DNA of 64,000 nt from contig JAFFSR010000317.1 of NCBI GenBank assembly GCA_017163975.1, positions 614,001-678,000 of the forward strand, in the 5' to 3' direction. Every line of letters begins with the position of its first letter. Within the stretch, counting starts at the first letter, position 1. This stretch comes from Anastatus disparis (taxonomy: Eukaryota; Arthropoda; Insecta; Hymenoptera; Eupelmidae). Below are positions 1 through 10,431 of this stretch, piece after piece. The notes under the pieces are model-generated. The model saw only the letters and a program-made list of their open reading frames with translations, had not been told where the DNA came from and did not search any database. Both the position numbers and the translations under genes were made by a program.

Positions 1-59
1 GTGAATTTAATGCTGCCTTTAATACTATGGCTGGAATTCATAGACATAACTCAAGTAGT

Positions 60-137
60 GATTGCTACTCAAATCTCATTCGGTCTTTGTCTTTCTAATG
101 ATAAGAAAAAAGACAGATGATACGACCGTTACTAAAC
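60..137 (+). repeat. Diverged direct repeat, copy 1 (partner at 3206-3285)
   Basis: About 78 bases resemble 3206-3285 in the same orientation; shared words include TGATAAGAA and ACAGATGATAC. The two copies bracket the piggyBac-like pseudogene, so they could be arms of one older element or two copies of an interspersed repeat. Too diverged to be recent LTRs. Confidence 0.5.
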
Positions 138-239
138 TCTTTCACTGGCAATGTATCATATATGATAAAAAAAAAGTCGTGCCACAACTAGCGATGTATC
201 ATATATGATCGAGTTGAATAACTGCTGCATTTTTCAACC

Positions 240-420
240 AATTCATTTCAAATTCAGTGTGTAAGGGTTTTGGGGGTGGCTGATTACGAATCTAAGGTCA
301 GAATTAAAAAATTCAAAATGGTGGATCCAAGATGGCGAATTCAATAATTTACCCCCGTAGTTAGCTGGTGATTAATTCACGATCCCAGAGTGTAAAGACG
401 GGGAGGTTACGTTATGTTTT
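240..420. repeat. Fragment resembling the TIR of the 48.9-53.2 kb transposon
   Basis: A short stretch with the words AATTCAAAATGGTGGATCC and CAAGATGGCG resembles the inverted repeats near 49,050 and 52,950 (CAAGATGGCG, GGACCCAAGAT). No coding sequence is seen here. The stretch between this and 612 is T-rich and featureless. Confidence 0.35.
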
Positions 421-611
421 TTTTTTTGTTTTTTTTCCATTTTTTATTTAATTGTTCATGTTTTTTTAAATGCTTTTCCATCTTTCAATCATTGTACTGC
501 TTTCTAATTCTGCAAGATATGATATTTTTTGAAACAAGGCGTTACGCATAACGGAATGTTATTGCAAGTACTGCACATTATAGTTGTCCATTTTGTTATT
601 TTATTTTTATT

Positions 612-2154
612 TTAGCATAAAAAACAACGTTTTCTTACACCTTTGTCATTCGCTGAAATGTTAGTTGGAAAGTGTTGACCATTATTTAGGTTTGAAATGT
701 TGTTACTTAGATTACCACTAAGCCTTTTTGTTCGTGGACTATTAGGAACATATTTATCTTTCAGTTCACGGGCCAATTGCATACGAAAATCTAAATATGT
801 CAATTTTTTTTGTCTATGAGTATTACCATAAACTACATATGCGTTAAATATTGCCATATCTAATAAATTAAGAAAAGTCTTGATACACCATTTAGTTGAT
901 TTTCTGATTATTTCATATCCCGTTATAAATTGATCTGATCCATCTACACCACCCATATTTTGGTTGTAGTCTAATACAATATTTGGTTTTACTTTTCGTT
1001 CTTTAATACGATAATCTACTTTTTCAGTTACAACTTTTTCTACTGAATGCATGGTTGAAAGCATTGTTACCATTTTCTTATCTTTCCATGCCATAAAAGT
1101 CATTTGCGAGCTACTAAATGTTTTCATCTCATTTTTAGATATTTTTTGTATCAATTTTTGGGAGATATTTTCGATTTGTTTAAACTGTTCCGCAAACATT
1201 GGTCTTTTCATCATGTAATTTTAAGAAAAGAATCGGTGAACTATACCAATCATTTAAATATAAGGAACGACCTTGTTCTTTTAAATCACCAAGCATTCCA
1301 AAAACTACCTCTCCAGAAACATCATAAAGCGTGCCATCATTATCTGTAACTTTTCCGGTATAGATTTTGAAATTATATATATACCCATTATCTGAATCGC
1401 AAGTTTCGTGAATTTTTAATCCAAAACGAGCTCTTTTATTTCGATTAAATTGTTTGAAACTGAGCCTAACTTTCCATTTTAAAAGAGACTCATCAATTGA
1501 AATTTTCTCACCAGGTCTGTATATACTTTGAAAACGATCAACAAAGAATTCAATTATTAGTCTTAGTTTTGAAAGTTTATCAGTTTCAACATGATCTTCT
1601 TCAAAATGTAAAAGAGATAGTATAGCCTGAAATCTTTTGAGAGGCATGCTTTTTGAAAAAATGAGCGTTTCAATCAATTGGTCTTGAGACCAATACATTT
1701 CAATTTTAGGTTTTCTGGTAATGCCCATAAGAATAGAAATAGCTATGAAAGCATAGAGATCATCACATAGGTTTATACGCGAATTTTTTTTCAACTTATT
1801 AGCTTCTCTCAAATTTGTTATTTTCGTTTCTTTATAAATATTACTCTGACATGCTATCATATCAACGAAACCTTCTGAAACAAATGCTTCAAAAACATCC
1901 AAAACAGAACTATTAGTATTTATTCCGCAATCATTGTGAAAGCCTTTATTTTCATCAACAAAAAGATGAATTTTGGGAACAAAATCAGAGTTTTTTATAA
2001 AAGTTAAATTTTTATTTTTTTTATATAATTTGATATTCGAAAGAATATCATCAACATCATCATTATCATCCCAGTAATCTCTATCAGATTCTTTCTCTGC
2101 TAAAAAATTATCATTAGAACTATAATCTGATGAATTAGATTCAGTAAGCGTTTA
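612..2154 (-). pseudogene. Decayed piggyBac-type transposase
   Basis: Cut-and-paste DNA transposase of the piggyBac (DDE_Tnp_1_7) type. Reading leftwards, an acidic N-terminal region (about 2150-2040) is followed by PKIHLFVDENKG, then the catalytic-domain words SIDESLLKWK (first Asp), LYLNDWYSS (second Asp) and YNQNMGGVDGSDQ (third Asp), ending in the short Cys-rich tail KRCFLC. The reading frame is open from about 2154 to an in-frame TAA near 1180. The family's next residues (TNRKYLPK) still follow in that frame, then the frame shifts near 1145 and runs to the stop at 612-614. All three Asp codons are present. No ATG is found at the 5' end, where two stops lie at about 2155-2160. One nonsense codon, one frameshift and a missing start make it non-functional. 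I did not find convincing TTAA-flanked terminal repeats. Confidence 0.88.
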
Positions 2155-2159
2155 TTACG

Positions 2160-2740
2160 TCGCATTGTATCCAAAATTGAATGAGAAAACTTTTAATGAA
2201 ATGAAAATTTTAGGTTGAAACTCTGGCTAAAACTCTACTTTATGAAACTTTGTTATCTATTTTACTTGTGGTACGCCACCTTGTAGTTTGCCACCTGTTG
2301 GTAAATTTTAGTACTAATATGAATAATATAAATAAGGGAAATTGAAGTCCTCTTATGTTTGCTTCATAAAAATTTGATAGATAAAAAGTTATAGAAAAAA
2401 AAAGTAAAATGAAAAATTGATTCCAACCCTTATTTAAGGGTTGAAGGATGCTCCTACAACCCTTATTTTCAAACACTAAAATTAAAAAAAAAGGATTATT
2501 ATTACAACCAAGCTAAAGAAGAAGTTGATTAAATTTTGTAAGGAATTTAAAAAAATGGAAAATTCACCCTCAACCCCTCATTTAGGAATTGGAAATAAAA
2601 AATTTGCAAAAATAACCATCAGAATCGATTCTGCATCCCCAAAAACCCCGATATTCATAGTTATCGTATAATTTGTTTAAGTTTATTGTCTTACCATTTT
2701 TGGCACGTAAAGTAAAAAAAGCTGCACCAATGAAAGGGTT
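2160..2740. other. AT-rich stretch without recognisable gene
   Basis: A 78-codon minus-strand open frame (2240-2476) is present but shows no family motif and reads like chance ORF in AT-rich DNA. Nothing else was recognised. Confidence 0.4.
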
Positions 2741-2791
2741 AAGTTGGGTCTATGAATTCTAGCCTATGGCTCGAATTCATAGACCCAACTT
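2741..2791. repeat. Near-perfect 51-bp palindrome
   Basis: AAGTTGGGTCTATGAATTC is followed after a short spacer by its reverse complement GAATTCATAGACCCAACTT. The same arm word (GTTAGGTCTATGAATTC) recurs three times at 3284-3475 and once, inverted, near 30-55. Confidence 0.75.
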
Positions 2792-2858
2792 AAGAGGCCG
2801 CTGTATCTCTGTCCTTTTCTTATTAAAAAATTGACTTTTTCCCAAAATTAGTAATAAG

Positions 2859-3113
2859 AGGCAAAAATAAAGAGATGGTTTCGATGTGTTTAAAAAAATG
2901 TAATATTTTCTTTGATTAGTATAAATTAATTTTATTGCTTCGTTTTTAAGAAAAGTTGGAATAACTTAAAAAATTAGAAATTAATGTCAAATAATGGGAT
3001 TTTCAAGTTATTCCAACTTTTCTTGAAAATAAAGCGGTGGAATTAAATTATTCTTATTAGAGAAAATATTGCTTTCTATTACACGAATCGAAACCATCTC
3101 TTTATTTTTGCCT
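2859..3113. mobile_element. Foldback (hairpin) MITE, ~255 bp
   Basis: The left arm starts AGGCAAAAATAAAGAGATGG and the right arm ends with the complement, CCATCTCTTTATTTTTGCCT. Complementarity continues inward through AAGAAAAGTTGGAATAACTT and its complement near 3003-3025, so the whole unit can fold into a hairpin. No ORF. Clear target duplication not seen. Confidence 0.75.
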
Positions 3114-3205
3114 GAAGCTATTAGTTTTTATAAAAAATGAATTTTAAATAGATTCGGTAAAACAGGTAACTGTGTCGGTATACGGCTGACTCTTAAGTAA
3201 AGAAT

Positions 3206-3285
3206 GTTACTCAAAGCTCATTCCGTCCTTATTTTCCTCATGATAAGAATAAACAACAGATGATACAACCGTTACTTAAGTTAGG
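3206..3285 (+). repeat. Diverged direct repeat, copy 2
   Basis: Partner of 60-137. It runs directly into the tandem repeat that follows. Confidence 0.5.
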
Positions 3286-3475
3286 TCTATGAAGTCAAGC
3301 CTATATGCTCCAAACATTAAGTACATATTATTATATATATTTTTTACGTTACTTGAGTTAGGTCTATGAATTCAAGCCTATATGCTTCAAACATTCAGTA
3401 CATATTAATATATATGTTTTTTACGTTACTTAAGTTAGGTCTATTAATTCAAACCTATATGGTCTAAATATTAAG
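3281..3475 (+). repeat. Tandem repeat, ~73-bp unit, ~2.7 copies
   Basis: Each unit begins ACTTAAGTTAGGTCTATGAA (variants ACTTGAGTTAGG and GTCTATTAATTC), continues with CAAGCCTATATGCT and ends in a TATATATTTTTTACGTT-like tail. The last copy runs into the (TA)n tract. Confidence 0.8.

Positions 3476-3552
<77 letters not shown>
3476..3552. repeat. (TA)n microsatellite
   Basis: About 38 uninterrupted TA units. It ends exactly at the CTAG of the Helitron-like terminus that follows. Confidence 0.95.
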
Positions 3553-3553
<1 letters not shown>

Positions 3554-3592
3554 TAGGGTGGTTCCCTTCTGCTCGCTCCGCTCGCCAACCCC
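3553..3592 (-). mobile_element. Helitron-like 3' terminus (minus orientation)
   Basis: On the minus strand a GC-rich tract (TTGGCGAGCGGAGCGAGC) and a short GGG/CCC stem end in CTAG followed by T. This is the arrangement expected of a Helitron 3' end (hairpin, CTRR, host T). Related sequences lie at 10401-10431 and 25286-25316. No Rep (HUH) motif was found, so this is an inference from end structure only. 3600-4060 to its right is AT-rich with nothing recognisable. Confidence 0.4.
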
Positions 3593-4059
3593 CCGAATAC
3601 ACACTGCTGACAGTCAATTTAAAAGTAAATAGAAGAGTAGGACATGTTGAATCTAAATTTTATAATATGAAAAAAGTTCAATAGAGAACATTGATACATA
3701 AAAATATAAGATATGAAGTTATAGAATTAGAACTAATAAAATAAAGATGGTTTAACGCGATATTCAAAAGCTCACAATGAATCAAACTTATATATTTTTG
3801 AAATGAATTAAAAATAGAATAGTAAATAACAATAAAATTTCAAGTTATGATTGTATATAATAATATTTAATAATAATTATGAGCGAATAATAAAAAGTAG
3901 AATAATAGAATGATAGACAATTATGATTATAAATAAATATTTTTATCTTCTTATGTCATAAATTTTATACATTTCGAGAAGATGCAAAGAAAAAGCTCCC
4001 TCTCTGCATTTTTCATTTTCAGGCTTGAGATCAACATATATAAATATATGGCTGCATTA

Positions 4060-4590
4060 AGAGTGTTTTTTTGTTTATTGTAGCTAAAAGAAGCTTACAT
4101 TTTTATTTTTTATCGTCGCTAAAGAAGTCCACACTTTTTTTTCATTGTCGCTAAAAAAGCTTACAAATTCATTTATTATTGTCGCTGAAGCATACAGATC
4201 TATTGTTTGTTGTCGCTGAAAAAATCTCATATAAGCATACAAATTTATTGTTTGTTGTCGCTAAAAGGAGCTTACAGATTAATTTGTTATTATTACTGAA
4301 ATAATTTTATAGACTTATTTTTTATTGTCGCTAATAAAAGCTTACAAATTTATATTTCATTGTAATTATAAAAAGCTTACATATTTATTTTTCATTGTCG
4401 CTAAAAAAGCTTGTACAGTTGCTTTGTATTTTTACTAAAAATAGTTTAAATAATTTTAAATATTTATTTAATATGTCGTTAAATTTCATTGTCGCTAAAA
4501 GAAGCTTACAAATTTATGTTTTATTACAAGCTTAAATATTTATTTTTTATTGTTGTTAAAAAAAACTTATACATTAATTTTTTCTGTAGT
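4060..4590 (+). repeat. Tandem array of TGTCGCTAAAA/AGCTTACAAATTT repeat
   Basis: About a dozen imperfect units of roughly 33-40 bp, each with TTGTCGCTAAAA, then AGCTTACAAATTTA, then a T-rich tail. An inverted relative lies at 24270-24480, and flanking sequence (CAACATATATAAATATATGG, CTCTCTGCATTTTTC) is shared as well. This is therefore the internal repeat block of one interspersed element family rather than a local expansion. Confidence 0.8.
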
Positions 4591-4698
4591 AAATCAATAT
4601 TATTTTATATTTTGTATTTCAATTATCATCAATTTGTTTTTCTGTAACCTTCGAAAATAATCATTTTATATTGAGAATATTGTATTTATTAATGTAAT

Positions 4699-5216
4699 GG
4701 GCACGTTCCGTAAGTGAAATTCAGCTAGAGAATGGCAACACCGCTAATGGGCGGCTGTTTCAAAAGTAAAAAATATAACAGCTGATTTCAAATTTTGAAA
4801 ATTTGTAAACACGTTTGATGAGTAATTATTGATTGAAGTCATTCAAATATATATTAATATATATTAATAAATATATATATATATTAATTTTAATTGAATT
4901 TATAGTTTACAAAGTTTAGTTTAATCGTGATGAACGCAAATGCTGTAATTGGTAGGATTTATTTTTAATTTATCATTTTACAATTATGAATAATTTTTAT
5001 ATTTATAATATGAAAAGATATTAATTTAATTTATTAATAATTATGTAAAAAAATCTTGTTATACTTACTTTGTCCATATTTAATTAATAAACTTTAAGTT
5101 ATTTGACCGGCACGTTTTCTTAAATTTCAAATTCTGCTATATTTTTTACTTATGAAACAGCCGCACATTAGCGGTGTTGCCATTCTCTAACTGAATTTCA
5201 CTTACGGAACGTGCCC
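4699..5216. mobile_element. MITE with ~80-bp terminal inverted repeats
   Basis: Left end GGGCACGTTCCGTAAGTGAA; right end is its complement (TTCACTTACGGAACGTGCCC). Inverted identity continues through AGAATGGCAACACCGCTAAT and GCGGCTGTTTC for about 80 bp. Length is ~518 bp with no ORF. AAT flanks both ends, a possible 3-bp target duplication. Autonomous parent not identified. Confidence 0.85.
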
Positions 5217-5293
5217 AATAAAATAAAAATATTAAATTATTTAATTTACCTTATTTAAAATTATTTCATTTGCTAATATAAGTTCTTCTAACT

Positions 5294-5373
5294 CTATGTT
5301 GTATCATTTAATACTTTAATAAATTCCAATCTTTTTACTTTTAATATATATGTAATATCTATAAAATTTTTAA

Positions 5374-5426
<53 letters not shown>

Positions 5427-6160
5427 TACATGAATATTTTCATAAGTGTATATGCATATAATATATTATTATAATTGTTTTTACTATCTTCTTCTATTTC
5501 TCCAATAATTTCTAGTTTTGTTCCTCTTCCCCAATTCACATATTCATTTTCTAATTTATTTAATAAAACTTTTAATTTATATTGTCCATTCGTTATTGTT
5601 CCGATGTATTCTGATTCATTTTTTTTTGTGCAAAAGCATTTTTCAAATACCCTTGTATTTCTGAAAAATAAAAAATTATTTATAATATTATATTTTTTTT
5701 TCAATAATATTTAATTCCTTATTAATCCAGGTCTTAATTTTATTTCTTCAAAATTTATTTTAATAGGTTTGTTATTTTTCAATATGTTGTATTCGCCTAA
5801 ATAAATAATATTCGAATAATATTTTGATGTTGTCATATATATTATTTCCTTATTGTATCCTTTTGCTTTTGAAACATTAACATTCTTTAATAATATTTTC
5901 TGAAATATTAAAAAATGTTTAATATCATGTTGTAATTAATAATATTGTATATTATAAAAATTTACTTCGTTTAATTTTAGATTTTTTTTAAATTTTTTAA
6001 TATTTTTATCATAAATATTGCATTGAATTCTGAATCCTTCAGAATTATTTATTATGAATTTCAAAATCTTAAAATCAGTTTGTTTTTGTTTGTTAACAAA
6101 AGTTTGTTCTTCGGGAATTTCTCCAATACATGCAACCAGAGATCTATTATATGTAATCAA
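5294..6160 (-). pseudogene. Decayed OB-fold (RPA-like) ORF
   Basis: A single minus-strand frame of about 290 codons runs from 6160 to 5294, broken by TAA codons at about 5936 and 5711. Visible words are CIGEIPEEQTFVNK, TDFKILKFIINNSEGF, FRIQCNIYDKN, and later GRGTKLEIIGEIEEDSKN. They alternate short beta-strand-like stretches in the manner of single-stranded-DNA-binding OB folds (replication protein A type), which some Helitrons carry. The C-terminal TYIYIY-type residues come from a (TA)n tract (5388-5421) and are not original coding sequence. It lies next to zinc-finger remnants on the same strand. Family assignment is by eye and tentative; it could be an unrelated decayed ORF. Confidence 0.4.
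5388..5421. repeat. (TA)n microsatellite
   Basis: About 17 TA units inside the 3' part of the decayed OB-fold ORF. Confidence 0.9.
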
Positions 6161-6299
6161 AAATATTTATAACATATATCATATTTTTGATTATCTTAAT
6201 AAGTTTTTAATACATACGTTGATTGATCTCCTATTACAATTTTAGTTTTTAAAAATATTATAAAGGAGATATTATTTTTATATATTTATTGTATTAATT

Positions 6300-6610
6300 T
6301 TTTTTAATGTTATTAATATATACTTTACATTTTTATGTATTTTTATGTGACGTAATAAATTATCTTTTCGATGAAATCCTTTTCCACAAATGTTGCAAAT
6401 ATTATTATAATTAGATGCATGACTTTGTAAGTGTCTTATTAAATGTTCATTTTTCATATATTTATTTTTACAAATAGAACATTCTAATTACCAGGTTTGT
6501 TATGTTTTTTTAAATATCTTATATAACCTCTTTTATATTTTAATATTGTTCCACATATATGACAAATATATATTTGTGATGAATGAAATTTCTTATTATG
6601 TTTCAATAAA
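6300..6610 (-). pseudogene. C2H2 zinc-finger exon remnant, split by LTR element
   Basis: Translating leftwards gives several C2H2 fingers: CHICGTILKYKRGYIRY with LKKHN, CSICKNKYMKNEHLIRHLQSH, and CNICGKGFHRKDNLLRHIKIH. A TAA interrupts the frame after KKHNKPGN. The finger before these is cut by the LTR element inserted at 6611-6614 and continues at 10285 (CTKCNRSFG joined to HNHLLKHNKKFH with a one-base shift). Related plus-strand fingers lie at 14005-14564. Function would be nucleic-acid binding; it is decayed now. Confidence 0.7.
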
Positions 6611-6614
6611 TGGT

Positions 6615-7350
6615 TGTAATAGATCCTATAGGATATGTATTATTTATTTAAATTTCGCGCTTGTATTTGTACGCCATTGCGTGGCGCTGGCGCTACTTGC
6701 GCCATTTGACGACGAAGAGCAAGAAGAAAACGACGCCATTGAGCGTCAGACGCTGTGGAGACGTCCCACGAGACGGAGGTCAACGCTGACTCCGATCTCT
6801 CATAATTATATTGCGACACCAGGAGGTCAACGCTGACTCCTGTATAGTTTCTTTTTAAACAATATTGGTTAGAAGATCTCAAGGCGGCTTCTCGGATCTC
6901 ATTTGTGGGCCAGACGACAAGGGCGTCCTGGGGATCGAGCGGTTGCATCATCTTATATTAGGTAACGTGATACTTCGCACGAGAGCATATTTTAAAGTAT
7001 TGAAATTCCCTCCACAGGGTTATATGATTGGATAAAAAAGTGTATTCGCATAATTAACGAGTAATGATAATTCTCGCAAAAATAAAAGTAATAAGACACA
7101 TGTGACGCGTTCGCATAAGCATATAAGAAAAGACAACGCTTCATCAATATTCTTAAATTGTTAGGCTGCGCACGACAGGCTCGCTAGCGAACATTATGTT
7201 ATATTTTGTATATTGAATAGTTTTTCCACCTATAAATAAAACCATCATTTCCATTTAATTGATTGATATCATTTATTATTATCAGTGAATATTTACTGCA
7301 ATCAAATAATCTAAAATATACATATATATAAACAAAGTAAATTCACTATA
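6615..7350 (+). repeat. 5' LTR of element L1
   Basis: Direct repeat of 9548-10284. It holds TATAAATAAAACC near 7230, a plausible polyadenylation signal region. Any ORF inside is duplicated in the other LTR and is not expected to be coding. Confidence 0.9.
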
Positions 7351-7352
7351 AT

Positions 7353-7369
7353 TGGCGCTCAACTAGAGG
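7353..7369 (+). promoter_or_regulatory. Primer-binding site of L1
   Basis: TGGCGCTCAACTAGAGG starts two bases after the 5' LTR. The opening TGG pairs with a tRNA 3' CCA; the rest differs by one base from the tRNA-Lys-type TGGCGCCCAAC, so the primer tRNA is uncertain. Confidence 0.65.
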
Positions 7370-7459
7370 TATAGCGAGCTGCGTGCGTATTGCCATAAAC
7401 TAAAATATTAATTCGTGGAATTTTTTTGCCGAGGCGATTGATGACAAGCTACATCTATA

Positions 7460-8182
7460 ATGGCGAGTATGGAGGAGTTAAGGGAGATGTTACGGCGCAT
7501 AGAAAACCAAGCAGCGGCTGTCGCCAAGGAAAATGAGATCCTTGGAAATCAGATTAAGATTTTAACGGAGGAAAATGGAAAATGGAGACAGCGGCTCAAT
7601 GACGTCATACATTCGTCGGTACACGAAACCACGGTGGTCATGAACGACGCTACAACGCGAATAGCGACACCTGACGTAAATGGAAGAAATGAACAACAGC
7701 CGATAAGCGTAACGGTAAATCAGCAGAGCAACAGCGTAAATGGCGATGTAAGTACGATGCTCATCGAGGGTTTATTGGATAGATTTGAGTGTACACAGAT
7801 AAATGTTACGATTCCCACGTTTGACGGTTATAAGGGCAATGCCCGTGAATATATTGAAAATCTAAATAAGTATTTCGTGCGTAAAAAAGTAAGAGAGGAG
7901 CACAAATTAATAGTTGCGGAGGAGACACTCAGAGGGCGCGCTAAAGCATGGTTTGAGGCGAGATATCAGCCATTTTGTGATTATGAACATTTTAAAATTT
8001 TGTTTCTTAAGGAATTTGACTCGATACAAGCTAGAATTTGCATAAAAACCGAATGGGCAAATCGTAAATTTAGAAAAACGGATCATTCATTATATGAATA
8101 TTTTATGGAACAATTGAAAACCGCAAAATATTTTACGCCGAGATTAGACGAATATGAGATAAATCTTATGATAGTTAAATAA
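7460..8182 (+). CDS. gag: Gag, N-terminal part, of L1
   Basis: Structural Gag of a Ty3/gypsy-like element, 240 codons from ATG 7460. Residues 1-50 are a predicted coiled coil (MEELREMLRRIENQAAAVAK onwards). From about residue 115 comes a capsid-type retrotrans_gag region with IPTFDGYKGNAREYI, LRGRAKAWFEARY, FKILFLKEFDS and YEYFMEQL. The ORF stops at TAA 8180-8182. The same frame stays open immediately after, reading on as LPRHARDIL in apparent continuation of the capsid domain, so the TAA probably replaced a Gln codon or is read through. I saw no zinc knuckle. Confidence 0.8.
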   Translation: MASMEELREMLRRIENQAAAVAKENEILGNQIKILTEENGKWRQRLNDVIHSSVHETTVVMNDATTRIATPDVNGRNEQQPISVTVNQQSNSVNGDVSTMLIEGLLDRFECTQINVTIPTFDGYKGNAREYIENLNKYFVRKKVREEHKLIVAEETLRGRAKAWFEARYQPFCDYEHFKILFLKEFDSIQARICIKTEWANRKFRKTDHSLYEYFMEQLKTAKYFTPRLDEYEINLMIVK

Positions 8183-9547
8183 TTGCCGCGACATGCGAGG
8201 GATATTCTTGCAACGGTAAGCTTTGGAGATACGGACAGAGTCGCGAAGACTCTTGCAAATTTAGACGAGTCCTACAAGGACAATATTAATGATAGACCTT
8301 CGTTGCTTCGTGAAAAGAATCAAATCAATTATATACGTAAAATCGTAACTAATAATACTGGAAATTCTGAATATTTGCATGCTCCCAATACTGTAAATTG
8401 GGGAGAAAGTAATTATGATCAATATGTAATTAATGATAAAAATCGTGAGATGAGTATGCAGTCGCAAATGAGGCAGGCTAGCATTAATGTAATTAGGTTA
8501 GAGTATGAGTACGGGTGTGATACGGAACAAAATGTCGGTGAGGAATGTAGGTATGAGTGTGATGTTGATGTGAGTGATGACAACGTACGTAACGACGTAC
8601 AAGTACAGAGGCAAGATGAAAAAACAGGTGAAATAGTACAACCTGAAAAGAATGTAGATAATTGTGAGGATTTGGTTGGGCACACTCATTCGAGTGATGA
8701 ATTTAATAATATTTCTGACCATCGGTCATTAGCGTTTTGTTTAAATTCGCCGGTTATTAATGCGCGGGTAATTCAGTGGATCTTATGTGCAAAACAATAT
8801 TTTTGCAATAACAAATACGGTAAAATTGGTAATAGTTTGGTTGCGGACATTTTCACTAGGTGCTTTCTAGGGGGGTCGGTTGACAAGCAATTTGATAATA
8901 AATATGTTAAGCAAGCACCTCAGGAAAATGACGTAAGCTTTCATGAGACTTGCTCGATTAATTCAATTGCTGAACGCAGTGCGTATCAAGAATTGTTAAA
9001 CGGGTTCAAGCGGAATAGTCAATACCAAGGGGGTGATATTGTTCGTCAAGAGCGAATGACGAAGGTTCAGAAAGATTTTAAAAATGAGAAATGGGATAAA
9101 CGGGGGAGGCGCTATTTGTCACATCGCGTGGTTGATAAAGCTTTAAAATGTACTCTTGTAACATTGGGATGTGCGGGGGCCGCGAAGTTATTTGAATGTC
9201 CAGTGGAATTCTTTTATTGGCGGCGTAGACGTAAAAAATATGTATATGCGGTGGTGTGTGTATGTATATATTGTAAAGTGTGGGTGATGAGTGTCGTACG
9301 AGATCATCTACGAATGGTCTATAATTTTGTAAAACGAGCCTCGATAGAAGTAGGGTTAATTTCTGTATCAATCTTCGTAGGAAGAATCATATTTGTTTGT
9401 ATATATGTTAAATTGATAGGTATGGTGGTAGAGGCGTGGGCCGCGGTGCGCTTCCGTACGCTTTGTTTATGGGCACTAGTGGTCTACGGCTCTATTACAT
9501 GTATTTACAGACGACTCTATTGCCTGAGTGTCGTCTTCGGGGGCAAT
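8183..9547 (+). CDS. In-frame continuation after the gag stop
   Basis: The gag frame continues from 8183 without a stop through the rest of the interior and into the 3' LTR (to 9769). The first 70 residues (RHARDILATVSFGDTDRVAK and on) look like the end of the capsid domain. The middle is acidic with many Asp/Glu. From about 9195 it becomes basic and then hydrophobic (FFYWRRRRKKY, VGLISVSIFVGRIIFVCIY), with several candidate membrane segments. I recognise no protease, RT, RNase H, integrase or zinc knuckle. Length (over 450 codons before the LTR) is surprising in AT-rich DNA and suggests selection or recent origin. It has no own start codon, so it would need readthrough of the TAA or be untranslated. 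Confidence 0.45.
9529..9547 (+). promoter_or_regulatory. Polypurine-tract region of L1
   Basis: TCGGGGGCAAT lies directly before the 3' LTR, the position of the plus-strand primer. The tract is short and imperfect. Confidence 0.45.
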
Positions 9548-10284
9548 TGTAATAGATCCTATAGGATATGTATTATTTATTTAAATTTCGCGCTTGTATT
9601 TGTACGCCATTGCGTGGCGCTGGCGCTACTTGCGCCATTTGACGACGAAGAGCAAGAAGAAAACGACGCCATTGAGCGTCAGACGCTGTGGAGACGTCCC
9701 ACGAGACGGAGGTCAACGCTGACTCCGATCTCTCATAATTATATTGCGACACCAGGAGGTCAACGCTGACTCCTGTATAGTTTCTTTTTAAACAATATTG
9801 GTTAGAAGATCTCAAGGCGGCTTCTCGGATCTCATTTGTGGGCCAGACGACAAGGGCGTCCTGGGGATCGAGCGGTTGCATCATCTTATATTAGGTAACG
9901 TGATACTTCGCACGAGAGCATATTTTAAAGTATTGAAATTCCCTCCACAGGGTTATATGATTGGATAAAAAAGTGTATTCGCATAATTAACGAGTAATGA
10001 TAATTCTCGCAAAAATAAAAGTAATAAGACACATGTGACGCGTTCGCATAAGCATATAAGAAAAGACAACGCTTCATCAATATTCTTAAATTGTTAGGCT
10101 GCGCACGACAGGCTCGCTAGCGAACATTATGTTATATTTTGTATATTGAATAGTTTTTCACCTATAAATAAAACCATCATTTCCATTTAATTGATTGATA
10201 TCATTTATTATTATCAGTGAATATTTACTACAATCAAATAATCTAAAATATACATATATATATAAACAAAGTAAATTCACTATA
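9548..10284 (+). repeat. 3' LTR of element L1
   Basis: Starts TGTAATAGATCCTATAGG, ends AAATTCACTATA, followed by TGGT target duplication. Nearly identical to 6615-7350. Confidence 0.9.
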
Positions 10285-10345
10285 TGGTTATGTCCCAAAT
10301 GAGCGATTGCATTTAGTGCAAGTGAACATATTTATTGCTAAATTA
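10285..10345 (-). pseudogene. Zinc-finger remnant, continuation beyond L1
   Basis: On the minus strand this reads CTKCNRSFG, the first half of the finger whose second half (HNHLLKHNKKFH) is on the other side of L1. Shows that L1 landed in an already decayed finger exon (one-base shift at the join). Confidence 0.55.
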
Positions 10346-10400
10346 ATATAATAATACTTATTATATTATATATAGTGTAATTTAATATTTTTTAATATTA

Positions 10401-10431
10401 CTAGGCGGCAAGCCCCCTGCGCGCCAACCCC
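10401..10431 (-). mobile_element. Helitron-like 3' terminus (minus orientation)
   Basis: Minus strand: TTGGCGCGCAGGGGGCTTGC, then CGCCTAG followed by T. A GGC-TT-GCC stem sits just before CTAG. Related to 3553-3592. 10440-10780 to its right is AT-rich without recognisable features. Confidence 0.4.

Larger units (their letters stand above)
6615..10284 (+). mobile_element. Gag-only LTR retrotransposon (element L1)
   Basis: Two direct repeats (6615-7350 and 9548-10284) flank a 2.2-kb interior. The 4-bp duplication TGGT (6611-6614 and 10285-10288, possibly ATGGT) marks the target site, inside a zinc-finger remnant. LTRs begin TGTAATAG and end CACTATA. I see only about three differences between them (one C indel near 7216, G/A near 7291, one TA indel), so insertion is recent. 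The interior encodes Gag and shows no protease, reverse transcriptase or integrase motif. It must therefore rely on enzymes from another element. Confidence 0.9.

Noticed and set aside
4060..4590. Regular repeats that could suggest a CRISPR array
   Set aside because: Eukaryotic DNA, units imperfect, spacers not unique, and an inverted copy elsewhere; this is a transposon minisatellite.
6640..6951. 103-codon minus-strand ORF MMQPLDPQDALVVW, repeated exactly at 9573-9884
   Set aside because: It lies wholly in the two LTRs of L1; identical because the LTRs are. No domain, so treated as LTR sequence.
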